A DNA stretch of 64,000 bases from contig JAJFLA010000049.1 of NCBI GenBank assembly GCA_021772935.1, positions 186,001-250,000 of the forward strand, given 5' to 3'. The translations under genes were made by a program, and so were the position numbers. Positions 27,120 through 38,229 of the stretch are shown here, one piece after another (the stretch's first letter is position 1; each line of letters begins with the position of its first letter). The notes under the pieces were generated by a model. The model was not told where the DNA came from. It saw nothing but the letters and a program-made list of their open reading frames with translations, and did no database searches. The DNA comes from Gammaproteobacteria bacterium. Its GTDB lineage: Bacteria > Pseudomonadota > Gammaproteobacteria > Xanthomonadales > SZUA-36.

Positions 27120-27697
27120 CTTCAAAACAAACAATATTACTGGCTTCCGGGTCACCCCGACGAAGGGAACTGCTCAAGCAACTGGAGGTCTCGTTCACGG
27201 CGGCTGCCGCGAACATTGATGAAACCATAACTACGGGCGAGACACCGGAGAGTTACGTTTTGCGTATGGCGCGCGAAAAGGCTCTGGCGGGGCTTGCACA
27301 TACTGCAGGTCTGATGCCTGCCTTGGGTTCTGACACCATTGTATTACTGGATGGCAAGGTTCTCGGCAAGCCGGACTCACGGGTGGCAGCCGAAAATATG
27401 TTGCAAGACTTGTCAGAACAAACACACCATGTTTATTCGGCAGTCGCGCTGGCCCTGGGCACAGACAATGTATTGGAAACACTCAATGTCACTGCGGTGA
27501 CGTTTGGAAAAATGTCGATTGAATGGATTAAAAAATATTGTCAAAGCGATGAACCCATGGACAAGGCGGGTGCGTATGCCGTGCAGGGTGGGGCAGGACA
27601 GTACATTCGTCGTATCGATGGCAGCTATTCGGGTGTGATGGGTCTGCCATTGTTTGAAACGGCAGAATTACTTCGCCAGGCTGGTTTGCTGACATGA
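27116..27697 (+). CDS. maf: Maf-like nucleoside triphosphate pyrophosphatase
   Basis: 193 aa. LASGSPRRRELLKQL at the N-terminus and ALGSDTIVLLDGKVLGKP (active-site Asp and Lys) are the Maf signatures, followed by GAYAVQGGAGQYIRRIDGSYSGVMGLP. By family it hydrolyses dTTP, UTP or modified pyrimidine triphosphates. It overlaps rlmH by 4 bases and precedes rng, the usual order. Confidence 0.95.
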   Translation: MTSKQTILLASGSPRRRELLKQLEVSFTAAAANIDETITTGETPESYVLRMAREKALAGLAHTAGLMPALGSDTIVLLDGKVLGKPDSRVAAENMLQDLSEQTHHVYSAVALALGTDNVLETLNVTAVTFGKMSIEWIKKYCQSDEPMDKAGAYAVQGGAGQYIRRIDGSYSGVMGLPLFETAELLRQAGLLT

Positions 27698-27809
27698 GCG
27701 AATGGTTTCTCCAGGCTGGCTCAATTGACCTCTGTCACCACGGGAACCCACCCGGGTGGTATTCTAGCGTTCTTGAATTGAGCACCTGCGGGTGTGGAAA
27801 GAACCGCGT

Positions 27810-29279
27810 ATGAGCGAAGAAATCTTGATCAATGTAACGCCCACGGAAACCCGTGTGGCGGTGGTTGAAAATGGTATGTTGCAAGAGGTTTCCCTCGAGC
27901 GTAACAGTCATCTCGGCTATCTCGGTAATATCTACAAAGGAACCGTGTCCCGCGTGCTGCCTGGAATGCAGGCCGCTTTCATAGACATAGGTCTTGATCG
28001 CACCGCTTTTTTACATGCTTCGGATATTGACAGAGTAGAGTACGAGCAAATGCCGGATGCGTCGCCACCGGAACCCCCCATCACGTCCCTGGTTCGCGAA
28101 GGCGGTGAAGTAGTGGTTCAGGTCATCAAGGACCCATTGGGGACAAAGGGTGCGCGCCTGACCACCAACCTCAGTATCCCGTCGCGATTCCTGGTTCTGC
28201 TGCCTGAGAGTGAAACCGTTGCTGTATCAGTGCGAATCGAAGATGAAATGGAGCGTGAGCGACTCAAAAACCTGTTATCCACATTGCGGGAACATAAGGA
28301 CAAACACGGCTACATCATTCGTACCAATGCTGAAAATATCAATGAATTTGCAGTGTCGGCAGATATGTCTTACTTGGAAAAAATCTGGGAGAGCATCGCC
28401 GAGAAAATTCGTATCAGCAAGCCAGGTGAGTGTATTTATGAAGATCTTTCACTGCCTTTGCGGGCACTACGGGATCACATGCATGAAGAGGTAGAAAAAG
28501 TTCGCATCGATTCAAATGAAGAATTTGAACGATTGAAGGATTTCACGGGGAAATTCTTGCCCGAATGGGAACAACGAATCGAGTGCTATCGTGCCGAACG
28601 CCCAATATTTGACTTATATGGTATAGAAGATGAAATAGATCATGCCTTACACCGTACATCACCACTGAAGTCGGGTGGTCACCTGGTAATTGATCAGACT
28701 GAAGCCATGACCACGATTGACGTGAATACAGGTGCTTACGTGGGTCACCGCACGCTGGAAGAAACGATCTATAAAACCAATCAGGAGGCGGTGCAGTCAA
28801 TTGCCCGTCAACTTCGACTAAGAAACCTGGGTGGTATCATCATCATTGATTTTATCGATATGCATAATGATGAGCACAAGCGTCAGGTTATGCTCGCCCT
28901 GGAGCGAGCACTCGAACGTGATCATGCAAAGACCAATATTTGTGAAATTTCTTCACTCGGTTTGATCGAAATGACTCGCAAACGCACGACAGAAAGTCTG
29001 GGCCATGTATTGTGCGAACCCTGTCCCGTTTGTTCCGGGCGAGGCGTGTTGAAAAGTGCGGAAACGGTTTGTCTTGAGGTCTTCCGGGAAATCATGCGTT
29101 CCAGCCGACAATATGAGGCCAGTCGATTACTGGTGGTGGCGTCGACAGGAGTTGTGGATAAAATTCTGGATGATCAGTCGACCACCGTGGCAGAACTTGA
29201 GGAAGTGATCGGCAAGTCCATCCGCTTTCAACGTGAAGATCAGTACACCCAGGAACAATTCGACGTGGTGCTGCTGTAG
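27810..29279 (+). CDS. rng: Ribonuclease G
   Basis: 489 aa, matching E. coli RNase G. The N-terminal EILINVTPTETRVAVVENG is followed by an S1 domain (about 38-120, LGNIYKGTVSRVLPGMQAAFIDIGLDRTAFLHASDI). The DNase I-like catalytic part has TTIDVNTGAYVGH and GGIIIIDFIDM, and the Zn-link is CEPCPVCSGRG. It processes the 5' end of 16S rRNA and degrades mRNAs. The ATG at 27810 was chosen over an upstream GTG because homologues begin MxxELLINVTP. yhdP follows after 43 bases. Confidence 0.96.
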   Translation: MSEEILINVTPTETRVAVVENGMLQEVSLERNSHLGYLGNIYKGTVSRVLPGMQAAFIDIGLDRTAFLHASDIDRVEYEQMPDASPPEPPITSLVREGGEVVVQVIKDPLGTKGARLTTNLSIPSRFLVLLPESETVAVSVRIEDEMERERLKNLLSTLREHKDKHGYIIRTNAENINEFAVSADMSYLEKIWESIAEKIRISKPGECIYEDLSLPLRALRDHMHEEVEKVRIDSNEEFERLKDFTGKFLPEWEQRIECYRAERPIFDLYGIEDEIDHALHRTSPLKSGGHLVIDQTEAMTTIDVNTGAYVGHRTLEETIYKTNQEAVQSIARQLRLRNLGGIIIIDFIDMHNDEHKRQVMLALERALERDHAKTNICEISSLGLIEMTRKRTTESLGHVLCEPCPVCSGRGVLKSAETVCLEVFREIMRSSRQYEASRLLVVASTGVVDKILDDQSTTVAELEEVIGKSIRFQREDQYTQEQFDVVLL

Positions 29280-29322
29280 TGGATCTACAACACAACGATC
29301 TGTCCCTTATTGGCAGGTCCTA

Positions 29323-32300
29323 ATGAATAGTTTGCGTAGAATTCTTCGGCGAATAAGAACGCTGCTCTGGACGGCACTGACGCTGCTGACAGTGCTGGCA
29401 GCCGTTGTTGTAGGGATAGGCAAGTTGTTGATGCCCTACAGCGTTCATTATCAACCTGAGCTAGAAACCTGGTTGAGCAAGGCTTTCAATCAGCCGGTAA
29501 AGGTAGAAAGCTTTAATGGTGAATGGAAAGCATTCGGTCCGCGCATCAGCCTGCAGGGTGTCACCCTAATGCCGGATGGTATGCAGTCTGAGATTGCCAT
29601 TAATCGGGCAGCATTGGATATCAAACCACTCAATGCCTTGATTCCCGGCAGACCTTTGTACAGTTTCCGAATTATTGGCGCAGATCTGTCCCTTGAACGC
29701 ACCACAGATGGTCGTTATGTCTTATCCGGTCTGGGCATCGGCAAAACCAGACCAGGCAAAAACAGCAACCCTGGCTTGCGCGATGTGGCTTTAAACGGTG
29801 AAGTTCGTCTGCAAGATATCAGCCTCAGTTTTGACGACCCGGAAGCTGAAATTCACCTGATGCTGAGCAATGTGAACGGGCGCCTCAAGATGGATGGCCG
29901 TAGCATGGCTGCAGAAATACAGGCCAGGGTGACAGACAGGGATAGAAGTCGTGTCGTGGGTGATCTGGATGCAATCGTTCAGGTCGAGCTCGATGCCGAA
30001 CAGCATCTTGCACAAGCCCGCTGGCACGTTAAAACGGGTGAGTTGATGTTGGCTGAGCTGGTCAGACAATTACCACACCACCCCCTGCTCCCAGTTGCAG
30101 GGCGGTTGAACGCTGAAGTATGGGGTGAATGGCAACTCGGTAGCCCACAGCAGATGCAGGGTGTGCTGGATCTTCGTAACGCACAACTATCCTCACAATC
30201 CGGGCCTCTGGTTATTGATCATCTGAACAGTCGCTTCAATTTTCAATTTGCAAAGCGTAAAGACTGGCGTCTGGATTTAGCCGATCTTACGGTCGAATAT
30301 GCAGGTGTAGAGTGGCAGAGTCAACGGTTTTCACTGGCCAGAAATCTACCGCAAAACCTTGCTCTTTGGGTCAGTGCTGATTACGTTGAGCTGGACTACC
30401 CGGTGCAGCTTGCGCAGCGAATAATGGCAAACTACAACACACCCTGGCCAACAACTGTTCCACAGCGTGCACAGGGCAGTGTGACGGATTTTGACCTGGT
30501 TCTGGACGCTAAATGGCAAGTAAAGAAGGCCAGCGGTCAACTTGAAAATGGTCACTTTTGGGGCTGGAACAAAGGGCCAGATATTGAAGGCATCAATGCA
30601 CAAATTGCCATGGATGCAGGGGTTGGTAACATCCATTTTGGTGGTGCATCAGTCAAGCTGGACTGGTCGTATGTATTTCGCCGTCCGATGGTTATCGATG
30701 TGAACGATTGCAGGCTGGAAATTCTGTGGACAACAAAGGTTGACTGGCAGCTTGACCTGAATTACTGCTGGGTGGAAAACGATGACATCAGTGTTGATGG
30801 TCGTGTACGTATGGCATCCAGTGAGGGCAAACCCGAAGTTGATATCAATGTTGCCATGGATCGTGGTGACATTTCACGTTTCGGCGATTATTGGCCGGAA
30901 AATATAATGAGTAAACGCAGCCTTCACTGGTTAAGAACCTCTCTGCTCACAGGCGAGGTTTCGCAGGGACGTTATTCCATGGTCGGTGACCTGGACGATT
31001 ATCCTTTTAAAAACCATCGTGGACGACTTCAGGCTATTGCACCGGTGGAAGATGTGAATCTCAAGTATGCAGACGGCTGGCCGCACCTTCTGCGCGTAAG
31101 TGCAATCGCAGAATTTGAAGGACCGGGCATATTTGTTGAAGGTCGTGTCTCAAACACCGCAGGTGCCACAGTTGATCAGGTGACTGCTCACATAGGTAAT
31201 TTCAAAAAACCGGTGTTGGATGTGAAATATCAAACGTCAACCAACTTGCCAGCTTTAATTGGCTTTATCAAGCAGACACCACTGCTTGATGGCCTGGACT
31301 TGAATCCTGACCAATTTGTGTTGAACGGCCAATCTGAAATTAGTGGTCACATACATACACGGTTGGGAATATCCTCTGAGCCTTTGCAGGTTACAGGGGC
31401 GTTAAAGCTGAAAGACGATCAGTTTACCGATTTGGTATCCAACACCGTACTGGATGGGATAACAGGAACACTCGAATATGATCGCGATGGCCTTAAAGCA
31501 AACGATTTACTCAGTTTTTATAAGGGTTTGCCGGTAAAACTCGATATTTCTTCCGATTGGGATGCCGTTGAGGTTTTTCGCGCTCGTGTACATGGAAATT
31601 TGCCGGTTGAAAAGGTGATACCGGGTGATTTGTTACTGAGTGAACCGATGTTCGGTCAGGCCAGTGGCAGCAGTCGTTGGGATATCAGTTTTAGTGTGGC
31701 TTCCGTAGACGAGAGTAAAGAACGGGAAATCTGGCTGGAAATTTACAGTGGACTTGAAGGTGTAACCATTGATCTGCCGGCGCCGTTGGAAAAATCAAAA
31801 AATCAGAATTGGCCCTTGCTGGTACGTTACCCCATTCGTGCGGAAAACCATATATTAACCGCAGACTTGCTGAGCCAGTTACAGCTCAAGATGGAATTGT
31901 CAAAAGACGATGCGACTCCAAGCCGAGCTGCTGTCCAGCTAGGCGGCAAAGTAGGAGCATTGCCGGCGCAGGGCCTGTTTACCATCAATGGATCAACCTC
32001 CATGTTTGATCTTGATGGGTGGGTTGACCTGATGGTAGAGCGCTTTTCAGAAACGGAAGATGTCGGCGGACTTACCTTGAAAACTGCCAGTGTAAATGCC
32101 GGGAAAACGACGCTCTTCAACCGCGAGTTCGAACAGGTGGGGCTCAATATGCTATACGATGACGGCATCATTAGCGGAACGTTTGATAGTCAGAATATTG
32201 AAGGAACGGTGCGTTATTACAAAAATGAAGAGGGTTCCCACAGCATGAGTGGTGAATTTGAACGTTTGATAATGCCGGATCCAATAGCTGATGGTATGAC

Positions 32301-33249
32301 GATGGAATCCAATCCTGCCGATTTGCCGGAAATACATTTTTTCAGTAAAGAATTCAGTTACCTGGGCATGGATCTTGGTGAAACCCGTATTGAAGGTTAT
32401 CCGATAAAAAATGGCTTCCATATCGAATCCATTGAGGCACAATCACCCAGTCTTATGTTCAGTGGGCGTGGTGATTGGCTGAGGGATGAAGAGGGTGAAC
32501 ATTCAGATTTCAATGTCCGTATTACATCAGAAAGTCTGGGCACCGTGTTGGATGCCATGGACGTTTCGTCCGTCATGCAGGGTGGCCAGACCCTGGTCCG
32601 CTTTGATGCCCGCTGGCAGGGCCCACCGGCTGCTTTTGCACTGGAGCGACTCAATGGTGAGATGGAACTCAGCGTGGTCCAGGGAAATATTCTGACAGTT
32701 AGTGCGGGCGCAGGGCGTATGCTGGGTTTACTCAGCCTGACAGAATTGCCGCGGCGACTGGCGATGGATTTTCGTGATGTGTTTGATGACGGTTTCAGTT
32801 TTGATGAGGCCAAGGGTACGATGAGACTTGAAAACGGTACCAGTTACGTCGATGACTTTATCTTGAGTTCAACGGCTGCAGAAATAACCATCGCTGGCAG
32901 TACTGACCTTGTTGCACAAACGTTTGACTACGAATTTGCCGTGCGTCCGGGTGTCAGTAAAACCTTTCCGGTAATCGGTGCAATCACGGGTGGTCCGATC
33001 GGTGCCGCTGCAGGCTTGGCGTTGCAGGCAATGTTGCGTAATTCGCTGGGTGAGGCGGCAGAAGCGAGATACACGATTCGGGGCCCCTGGGCAGACCCGC
33101 AAGTAGAACCAGTAGAAAAACCGCCAAAAGACAAGAGCAACGAGACCAGCCTGGATGCTACGATACAGGTCGAGCAGCAGCCTGATATGAAGCAAGAAAC
33201 AGAGACCGATGAAGATGCTCAACAATCAACAGATGAGAATACCAAATGA
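29323..33249 (+). CDS. yhdP: YhdP family AsmA-like envelope lipid-transport protein
   Basis: 1308 aa, close to E. coli YhdP (1266). There is one N-terminal transmembrane helix (about 12-38) after a basic leader ([15 protein letters not shown]). The remainder is a very long beta-rich periplasmic bridge, with a C-terminal AsmA-like region ([37 protein letters not shown]) and a Gly/Ala helix ([19 protein letters not shown]). An acidic tail ends the protein. It is thought to carry phospholipids from inner to outer membrane with TamB and YdbH. The start at 29323 was chosen to avoid overlap with rng. The stop overlaps the tldD start (ATGA). Confidence 0.93.
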   Translation: MNSLRRILRRIRTLLWTALTLLTVLAAVVVGIGKLLMPYSVHYQPELETWLSKAFNQPVKVESFNGEWKAFGPRISLQGVTLMPDGMQSEIAINRAALDIKPLNALIPGRPLYSFRIIGADLSLERTTDGRYVLSGLGIGKTRPGKNSNPGLRDVALNGEVRLQDISLSFDDPEAEIHLMLSNVNGRLKMDGRSMAAEIQARVTDRDRSRVVGDLDAIVQVELDAEQHLAQARWHVKTGELMLAELVRQLPHHPLLPVAGRLNAEVWGEWQLGSPQQMQGVLDLRNAQLSSQSGPLVIDHLNSRFNFQFAKRKDWRLDLADLTVEYAGVEWQSQRFSLARNLPQNLALWVSADYVELDYPVQLAQRIMANYNTPWPTTVPQRAQGSVTDFDLVLDAKWQVKKASGQLENGHFWGWNKGPDIEGINAQIAMDAGVGNIHFGGASVKLDWSYVFRRPMVIDVNDCRLEILWTTKVDWQLDLNYCWVENDDISVDGRVRMASSEGKPEVDINVAMDRGDISRFGDYWPENIMSKRSLHWLRTSLLTGEVSQGRYSMVGDLDDYPFKNHRGRLQAIAPVEDVNLKYADGWPHLLRVSAIAEFEGPGIFVEGRVSNTAGATVDQVTAHIGNFKKPVLDVKYQTSTNLPALIGFIKQTPLLDGLDLNPDQFVLNGQSEISGHIHTRLGISSEPLQVTGALKLKDDQFTDLVSNTVLDGITGTLEYDRDGLKANDLLSFYKGLPVKLDISSDWDAVEVFRARVHGNLPVEKVIPGDLLLSEPMFGQASGSSRWDISFSVASVDESKEREIWLEIYSGLEGVTIDLPAPLEKSKNQNWPLLVRYPIRAENHILTADLLSQLQLKMELSKDDATPSRAAVQLGGKVGALPAQGLFTINGSTSMFDLDGWVDLMVERFSETEDVGGLTLKTASVNAGKTTLFNREFEQVGLNMLYDDGIISGTFDSQNIEGTVRYYKNEEGSHSMSGEFERLIMPDPIADGMTMESNPADLPEIHFFSKEFSYLGMDLGETRIEGYPIKNGFHIESIEAQSPSLMFSGRGDWLRDEEGEHSDFNVRITSESLGTVLDAMDVSSVMQGGQTLVRFDARWQGPPAAFALERLNGEMELSVVQGNILTVSAGAGRMLGLLSLTELPRRLAMDFRDVFDDGFSFDEAKGTMRLENGTSYVDDFILSSTAAEITIAGSTDLVAQTFDYEFAVRPGVSKTFPVIGAITGGPIGAAAGLALQAMLRNSLGEAAEARYTIRGPWADPQVEPVEKPPKDKSNETSLDATIQVEQQPDMKQETETDEDAQQSTDENTK

Positions 33250-34688
33250 CTGATGCATTAAAACTGGCCGAGCAGCAACTCCTGGCTCCTGGCGGTCTCA
33301 GCCATACCGATCTGGAAAAAGTATTGCATCACTTGATGGGTCCATCGGTAGATGCCGGAGACCTCTATTTTCAAAATACCAGCCATGAAGCCTGGTCGCT
33401 GGAAGACGGCTTGGTCAGGAGTGGCACCCATGCGGTGGAGCAGGGTGTTGGTATCCGTGCGATAAGTGGTGAGAAAACCGGTTTTGCCTATGCGGACGAA
33501 ATCATCATGCCTTCTCTGATGCAGGCATCGACGGCAGCGCGCGCTATTGCCAGGCAAGGCTCACAAGGCACGGTACAGGCCTGGCATCGCCAGAGCCCAC
33601 AAGCACTGTATTTACCCGATGATCCCATGCCTGCTCTTAGTGCAGATCAAAAGGTCGACCTGTTGCGCCAAATTGATACCTATGCTCGCTCACTCGACCC
33701 CAAGGTCAAGCAGGTCATGGTCAGTCTTGCAGCAACCCACGAAACCATATTGATCGCATCCAGCGATGGTTCCCTGGCCGCAGATGTGCGACCGCTTGTA
33801 CGCCTGAATGTCTCCGTCATTGCGGAACATAATGGTCGGCGTGAGCAAGGCGGTGATGGTGGTGGTGGGCGTTTCGATTATCTTCAACTGATCAAGGACA
33901 ATGCCTGGCAGCACTTTGCCGAGGAAGCCGTCAGGCAGGCACTGGTGAACCTGGAAGCAGATGCTGCGCCCGCTGGTACCATGGCCGTCGTGTTGGGACC
34001 GGGTTGGCCCGGTGTTTTACTCCATGAGGCTGTCGGCCACGGTTTGGAGGGTGATTTTAATCGTAAAGGCACTTCAGCATTTAGCGGCCGGCTGGGTGAA
34101 AAGGTGGCAGCTGAAGGTGTCACCATCGTTGATGATGGTACCTTGCCGGAAAGGCGCGGATCATTGAATGTGGACGATGAAGGCACAGCCACTGAACAAA
34201 CGGTTTTGATTGAAAACGGTGTGCTGGTCGCTTATATGCAGGATAAGCTCAACGCACGATTGATGAAGTCGAAACCAACCGGAAACGGCAGACGTGAATC
34301 TTTTAGTCATCTGCCGATGCCCAGAATGACGAATACTTTCATGTTGCCCGGTAACTGTGATCCTAAAGAGATTATCTCTTCGGTTGACAAAGGTCTGTAC
34401 GCAGTTAATTTTGCGGGTGGTCAGGTGGATATTACTTCGGGTAAATTTGTGTTTTCTGCCTCGGAGGCCTATTTGATCGAAAACGGTAAGGTGACACGAC
34501 CTGTCCGCGGTGCCACATTGATTGGAAATGGGCCCGAGGTCATGACTCGTGTCAGCATGGTCGGCAACGATTTGAAACTGGATGCCGGCGTAGGTGTTTG
34601 CGGTAAAGATGGGCAAAGCGTGCCCGTCGGAGTTGGGCAGCCTACCTTACGGATTGATTCTTTGACGGTTGGTGGTACCCAAACTTGA
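33246..34688 (+). CDS. tldD: TldD, metalloprotease subunit of TldD/TldE
   Basis: 480 aa. The zinc motif HEAVGH is at about 260-265 ([19 protein letters not shown]), and conserved stretches include [19 protein letters not shown] and [54 protein letters not shown]. TldD is the catalytic half of a cytoplasmic heterodimeric protease that trims microcin B17 and degrades CcdA. Its partner pmbA lies 580 bases further right, separated by darP on the other strand. Confidence 0.97.
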   Translation: MTDALKLAEQQLLAPGGLSHTDLEKVLHHLMGPSVDAGDLYFQNTSHEAWSLEDGLVRSGTHAVEQGVGIRAISGEKTGFAYADEIIMPSLMQASTAARAIARQGSQGTVQAWHRQSPQALYLPDDPMPALSADQKVDLLRQIDTYARSLDPKVKQVMVSLAATHETILIASSDGSLAADVRPLVRLNVSVIAEHNGRREQGGDGGGGRFDYLQLIKDNAWQHFAEEAVRQALVNLEADAAPAGTMAVVLGPGWPGVLLHEAVGHGLEGDFNRKGTSAFSGRLGEKVAAEGVTIVDDGTLPERRGSLNVDDEGTATEQTVLIENGVLVAYMQDKLNARLMKSKPTGNGRRESFSHLPMPRMTNTFMLPGNCDPKEIISSVDKGLYAVNFAGGQVDITSGKFVFSASEAYLIENGKVTRPVRGATLIGNGPEVMTRVSMVGNDLKLDAGVGVCGKDGQSVPVGVGQPTLRIDSLTVGGTQT

Positions 34689-34710
34689 GCAACGATTCGC
34701 ATGGAAGGTT

Positions 34711-35238
34711 TTATGGTTGTGGTGGTAACCGGTGTTGCTCGTCTAATTCACGTAATAGTTTGAACAGCTTACGCGAGGCCGTGGGTGGCTTACCCAATTT
34801 CAACTCTTTTTTGGCGTTGCGGATTAACTGGCGCAGGGTTTGTGCATGGGTGCTGGGGTTTTGCTCAAGTAATTTGGTTAACTCCTGGTCGCTACCCTCA
34901 ATTAACCGGTCCCGCCAGGCTTCAACCTGATGAAAACGCAGGTTCACTTGACGGTTTTTCTGGTCAATATTGTTCACAGCATCCATCAATGGTTCAGTGT
35001 CGCGTTTGCGCAGCATTTTTCCGACGGTCATCAATTGTCTTTTTCTGGCGCCATGCGCCCGAATGCTGCGGGCAAAGTCCACTTCTGCTCGCAGGTCTTG
35101 ATCCAAAGGCAGGCGTTTGAGTCTGGTTTCCGGCATCGCGATCAGTTTTTTGGCCAGGTCCAGAAGTTCATGGGCCTCGCGCTTACGTTGACTTTTGCTG
35201 ATTTCAAGAATGTCATTTTCGGTGCTGGATTCGTTCAT
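34711..35238 (-). CDS. darP: DarP (YjgA), DUF615 ribosome-associated protein
   Basis: 175 aa, highly charged and helical. KSQRKREAHELLDLAKKL, the stretch PLDQDLRAEVDFARSIRAHGARKRQLMTVGKMLR and the C-terminal LRQLIRNAKKELKLGKPPTASRKLFKLLREL match E. coli YjgA. It binds 50S assembly intermediates near the peptidyl-transferase centre. It lies between tldD and pmbA, antisense to both, its usual companion position. Confidence 0.93.
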   Translation of the reverse strand: MNESSTENDILEISKSQRKREAHELLDLAKKLIAMPETRLKRLPLDQDLRAEVDFARSIRAHGARKRQLMTVGKMLRKRDTEPLMDAVNNIDQKNRQVNLRFHQVEAWRDRLIEGSDQELTKLLEQNPSTHAQTLRQLIRNAKKELKLGKPPTASRKLFKLLRELDEQHRLPPQP

Positions 35239-35267
35239 ACCGGCTTTTTACCTAAGGGAGTTGCTTG

Positions 35268-36629
35268 ATGATGGATTCGAGTATGGTAGCTCAGGCTGTG
35301 CCTGATCGCGATCAGGAATTGTCTGGCCTGACTGACAGTGCGCAGGCAGCGATGGAGCACGCACGGAATCTGGGTGCAGAAAGCACTGAAGTATCAGCAA
35401 GTATCCACTATGGTCTGGATGTCAACGTACGTATGGGTGAGGTCGAGACCCTGGAGCATTCACGAGACCGGGGGCTTGGTATCAGTGTTTATCTGGGTAA
35501 CAGTAAAGGCCATGCCAGTAGTGGGGATTTGCGTCCGGATTCTATCCGCAGCTGTGTGGAGAAGGCCATTGATATTGCCCGTTTTACACAGGCAGATAAA
35601 TGCAATGGACTGGCACCGGGCGAGAGGCTGGCAACACACTTTCCAGATCTGGATTTGTGGCACCCGCAACCGTTGGATGCGGAGTCAACGATGGAAAGAG
35701 CTCTGGCCTGTGAAGCGGCAGGTCTGGAAAACACCAAAATAACTAATTCAGATGGCGCTTCGGCTTCAAGCGGTTTCGGTTTAAGTGTTTATGCAAATTC
35801 CAATGGTTTTGTAGGTTGCAGTGATGGTACCCGTTATGGTCAAAGCTGTGTCTTGATTGCCGGTGAAGGTGATTCGATGCAGCGTGATTACTGGTATGAC
35901 TCACGGCGATCATTTGCCGATCTTGAGAGTGTTACAGATACTGGTCACGAGGCAGCGCGACGGACGGTGATGCGTCTTGGCGCTCGCAAAATACCGACCT
36001 GCGAGGTGCCCATACTGTTTGCACCGGAAGTTGCGCGTGGGCTGGTGGGTCACCTGCTAGGCGCGATATCGGGTGGTGCGCTTTATCGTAACGCCTCTTT
36101 TTTAAAGGATGCGGTCGGTCAACAATTGTTTCCTGAATGGTTGAAGATGTTGGAGCGACCTTTTATAAGCCGTGGTCCGGCCAGTACAGCGTTTGACGCT
36201 GAAGGAGTGGCCACTCGTGAGCGAAATGTTATCGATGCAGGAAAATTGACGGGTTATGTGCTGGGTAGTTATTCAGCACGCAGGTTGGGGCTGGAAACAA
36301 CGGGCAATGCGGGTGGTGTGCATAATCTGATTGTGGAACCAGGTCAGTTTTCAGCCCGTGAGTTGATGCAACAGATGGGTACGGGTCTGTTGGTTACCGA
36401 AGTTATGGGGCAAGGTGTCAGTATTGTGACCGGAGATTACTCCCGTGGAGCAGGTGGTTTCTGGATCGAAAATGGTGAAATTCAATTTCCGGTCGACGAA
36501 GTGACTATAGCCGGTAATCTGAAGGACATGTTTATGGGTATAGAAGCAGTTGGAGCTGACACGGATGATCGTTCCGGTGTGCAAACCGGTTCAATTCTAA
36601 TTGGAAAAATGACGCTGGCCGGTTCTTAG
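35268..36629 (+). CDS. pmbA: PmbA/TldE, partner subunit of the TldD/E protease
   Basis: 453 aa. GADSTEVSAS-like start (LGAESTEVSASIHYGLDVNVRMGEVETLEHSRDRGLGISVYLG), CEVPILFAPEVARGLVGHLLGAISGGALYRNASFLKDAVGQQLFPE and GAGGFWIENGEIQFPVDEVTIAGNLKDM are family hallmarks. It lacks the HExxxH motif of TldD, as expected for the non-catalytic half. The ATG at 35268 follows AAGGGAG by 7 bases. Confidence 0.96.
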   Translation: MMDSSMVAQAVPDRDQELSGLTDSAQAAMEHARNLGAESTEVSASIHYGLDVNVRMGEVETLEHSRDRGLGISVYLGNSKGHASSGDLRPDSIRSCVEKAIDIARFTQADKCNGLAPGERLATHFPDLDLWHPQPLDAESTMERALACEAAGLENTKITNSDGASASSGFGLSVYANSNGFVGCSDGTRYGQSCVLIAGEGDSMQRDYWYDSRRSFADLESVTDTGHEAARRTVMRLGARKIPTCEVPILFAPEVARGLVGHLLGAISGGALYRNASFLKDAVGQQLFPEWLKMLERPFISRGPASTAFDAEGVATRERNVIDAGKLTGYVLGSYSARRLGLETTGNAGGVHNLIVEPGQFSARELMQQMGTGLLVTEVMGQGVSIVTGDYSRGAGGFWIENGEIQFPVDEVTIAGNLKDMFMGIEAVGADTDDRSGVQTGSILIGKMTLAGS

Positions 36630-36653
36630 GCCACTACACTAGCAATCCATCAA

Positions 36654-37427
36654 ATGTTTCGATTTCTCCGCATAGCCATACTGTTAACGATACTGGTCGT
36701 GGTGGCTGGAAATCAGTGGTTAACCGCGAGTCGGTTCAGCAGTTGGGAAAGGCCCCTGTGGTTAACCATTTACCCGGTACTGGTTGATCGTGATGCAGAC
36801 GTGCGGCGTTATGCAGAAAGCCTCAAGCCAGATTCATTTCGGGAAATAGGACTGTTTCTCAAACAACAGGCATCGCGTTATGGCCGTGAGCTTGAGACAG
36901 CGGTGGTTATCCAGGTCGCCCGCCCGATTACCGCACTACCACCAGCGCTACCGACTGAAAGTTCAGGTCTTAGGGTTGCTCTGTGGAGTTTGAAAATGCG
37001 TTGGTGGTCGTGGAGACATGCTGGACAGGACGGTCTGGCAGCAGATGATATCAGGATGTTTGTGCTATATCAGAAAGGAACATCCGGGCAACTGCTGGAG
37101 CGTTCGGTTGGTATCAAAAATGGCAGTTATGGCGTGGTTAATGCCGTGGCGTCCCGACAAATGACAGCCCGTAACCGGATTGTCATTGCTCATGAATTGA
37201 TGCATATCCTGGGTGCCAGTGACAAGTATGAGTTACAAACTGGCCAGCCCATCGCACCGGCTGGTCTGGCAAACCCCGCTCAATCTCCCTTGTATCCACA
37301 AAAAGCTGCCGAGATCATGGGTGCCCGCATCGCAATGTCTGCCAATCACTGGCGCCGCCCCGCGAGCCTTAAACAGTGCGTGGTTGGCACCACCACAGCG
37401 GCTGAGGTTGCCTGGTCAGGCGAGTAG
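36654..37427 (+). CDS. Membrane-anchored protein with HExxH-type metallopeptidase motif
   Basis: 257 aa, not assigned to a named family. There is one N-terminal hydrophobic segment (about 6-22), then a probably periplasmic domain. IVIAHELMHILGASDKYE (about 180-197) is a zinc-protease motif with the extended HELMHxLGxxD form, where the Asp or a nearby residue could be the third ligand. The final part (AAEIMGARIAMSANHWRRPASLKQCVVG) lacks other recognisable signatures. It follows pmbA after 25 bases and is likely co-transcribed. Its substrate is unknown. Confidence 0.7.
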   Translation: MFRFLRIAILLTILVVVAGNQWLTASRFSSWERPLWLTIYPVLVDRDADVRRYAESLKPDSFREIGLFLKQQASRYGRELETAVVIQVARPITALPPALPTESSGLRVALWSLKMRWWSWRHAGQDGLAADDIRMFVLYQKGTSGQLLERSVGIKNGSYGVVNAVASRQMTARNRIVIAHELMHILGASDKYELQTGQPIAPAGLANPAQSPLYPQKAAEIMGARIAMSANHWRRPASLKQCVVGTTTAAEVAWSGE

Positions 37428-37440
37428 ATCACTTGATTTG

Positions 37441-38229
37441 TTAATGGATTTTAAATAATACCTTGATGGCTATGGAAAAGCCGACCAGGAAGAGGAAAAA
37501 GGCAAACATCCAACCACGCATCCAGCCAGGACCCCAGTTGATGATGACCTGCTCTGGCGTGTCTATTTCAAATAGTTCGATACTCGCGGTTGGGTCCAGA
37601 TACCCGGCGGGATTACCGATGAGATAGTTCCACCAGAGTTTCTTATGAATCACACCGGCCGGTTTGTTAGTGGGCAAGGAGAGCTGCTCCTGCCCGGCTG
37701 ACAACAGCGTGGCTTTTTGGCCTGTCTGTGGCCAGAAAAAAGTCCAGGCTAACTTGCGCGCGTCCCACTGGGCATTAACCCCCTGCCACTCAAATGTTGC
37801 AGGTGACTGCTGGTACCCAACCGGTGTTATGTAAGTCCGTGTTCCGGGTTCGGGTGCTATGCTTCCAAATTGATTGGAGCTGAACGCCAATAAGAAAAGT
37901 ACGGGAATGGATGCAACAACGGCTGGCCAGAAACTAAGCCACAATTGTTTGCCGGTGAGTTTCAAATTCAAAGCCATGAGACCCTTCAGAGAGCCGAATT
38001 CATTATCTGGATCAGCCAGTTTCTTTTGCACGGCTTTGATCTCAGGCTTAATGGCTTCCAGTTCATCCTGTTTGGATGCTACTTTGTACAACCACATGGA
38101 CAGGCCGCTGGCAGCCAGGGCCCAGATGGCAATTCTCCACAGCGGGGCCAGTCCCAGGGTTTCGTTCATTAGGCCGTCAAGTGGTGATAACACCGGCGCA
38201 AGGAGATTAAACAATGCAAAGTCAGTCAT
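37441..38229 (-). CDS. YidC/EMC3-like (DUF106-type) membrane protein
   Basis: 262 aa. TM1 is about 27-50, followed by a charged amphipathic coiled segment (LEAIKPEIKAVQKKLADPDNE), then TM2 about 95-117. A soluble domain of about 110 residues follows (about 118-230, beta-rich, including TYITPVGYQQSPATFEWQG), and TM3 is about 233-260. TM1, helical hairpin and TM2 resemble the EMC3/DUF106 branch of the YidC/Oxa1 insertase superfamily, but the extracytoplasmic insertion between TM2 and TM3 is unusual. It overlaps the upstream phosphodiesterase gene by 8 bases, implying coupled function. The family assignment is from pattern only. Confidence 0.5.
   Translation of the reverse strand: MTDFALFNLLAPVLSPLDGLMNETLGLAPLWRIAIWALAASGLSMWLYKVASKQDELEAIKPEIKAVQKKLADPDNEFGSLKGLMALNLKLTGKQLWLSFWPAVVASIPVLFLLAFSSNQFGSIAPEPGTRTYITPVGYQQSPATFEWQGVNAQWDARKLAWTFFWPQTGQKATLLSAGQEQLSLPTNKPAGVIHKKLWWNYLIGNPAGYLDPTASIELFEIDTPEQVIINWGPGWMRGWMFAFFLFLVGFSIAIKVLFKIH

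Noticed and set aside
27748-27759. Perfect 12-bp palindrome CCACCCGGGTGG before rng
   Set aside because: Single copy, GC-rich and not placed relative to clear promoter boxes; too little to call an operator.
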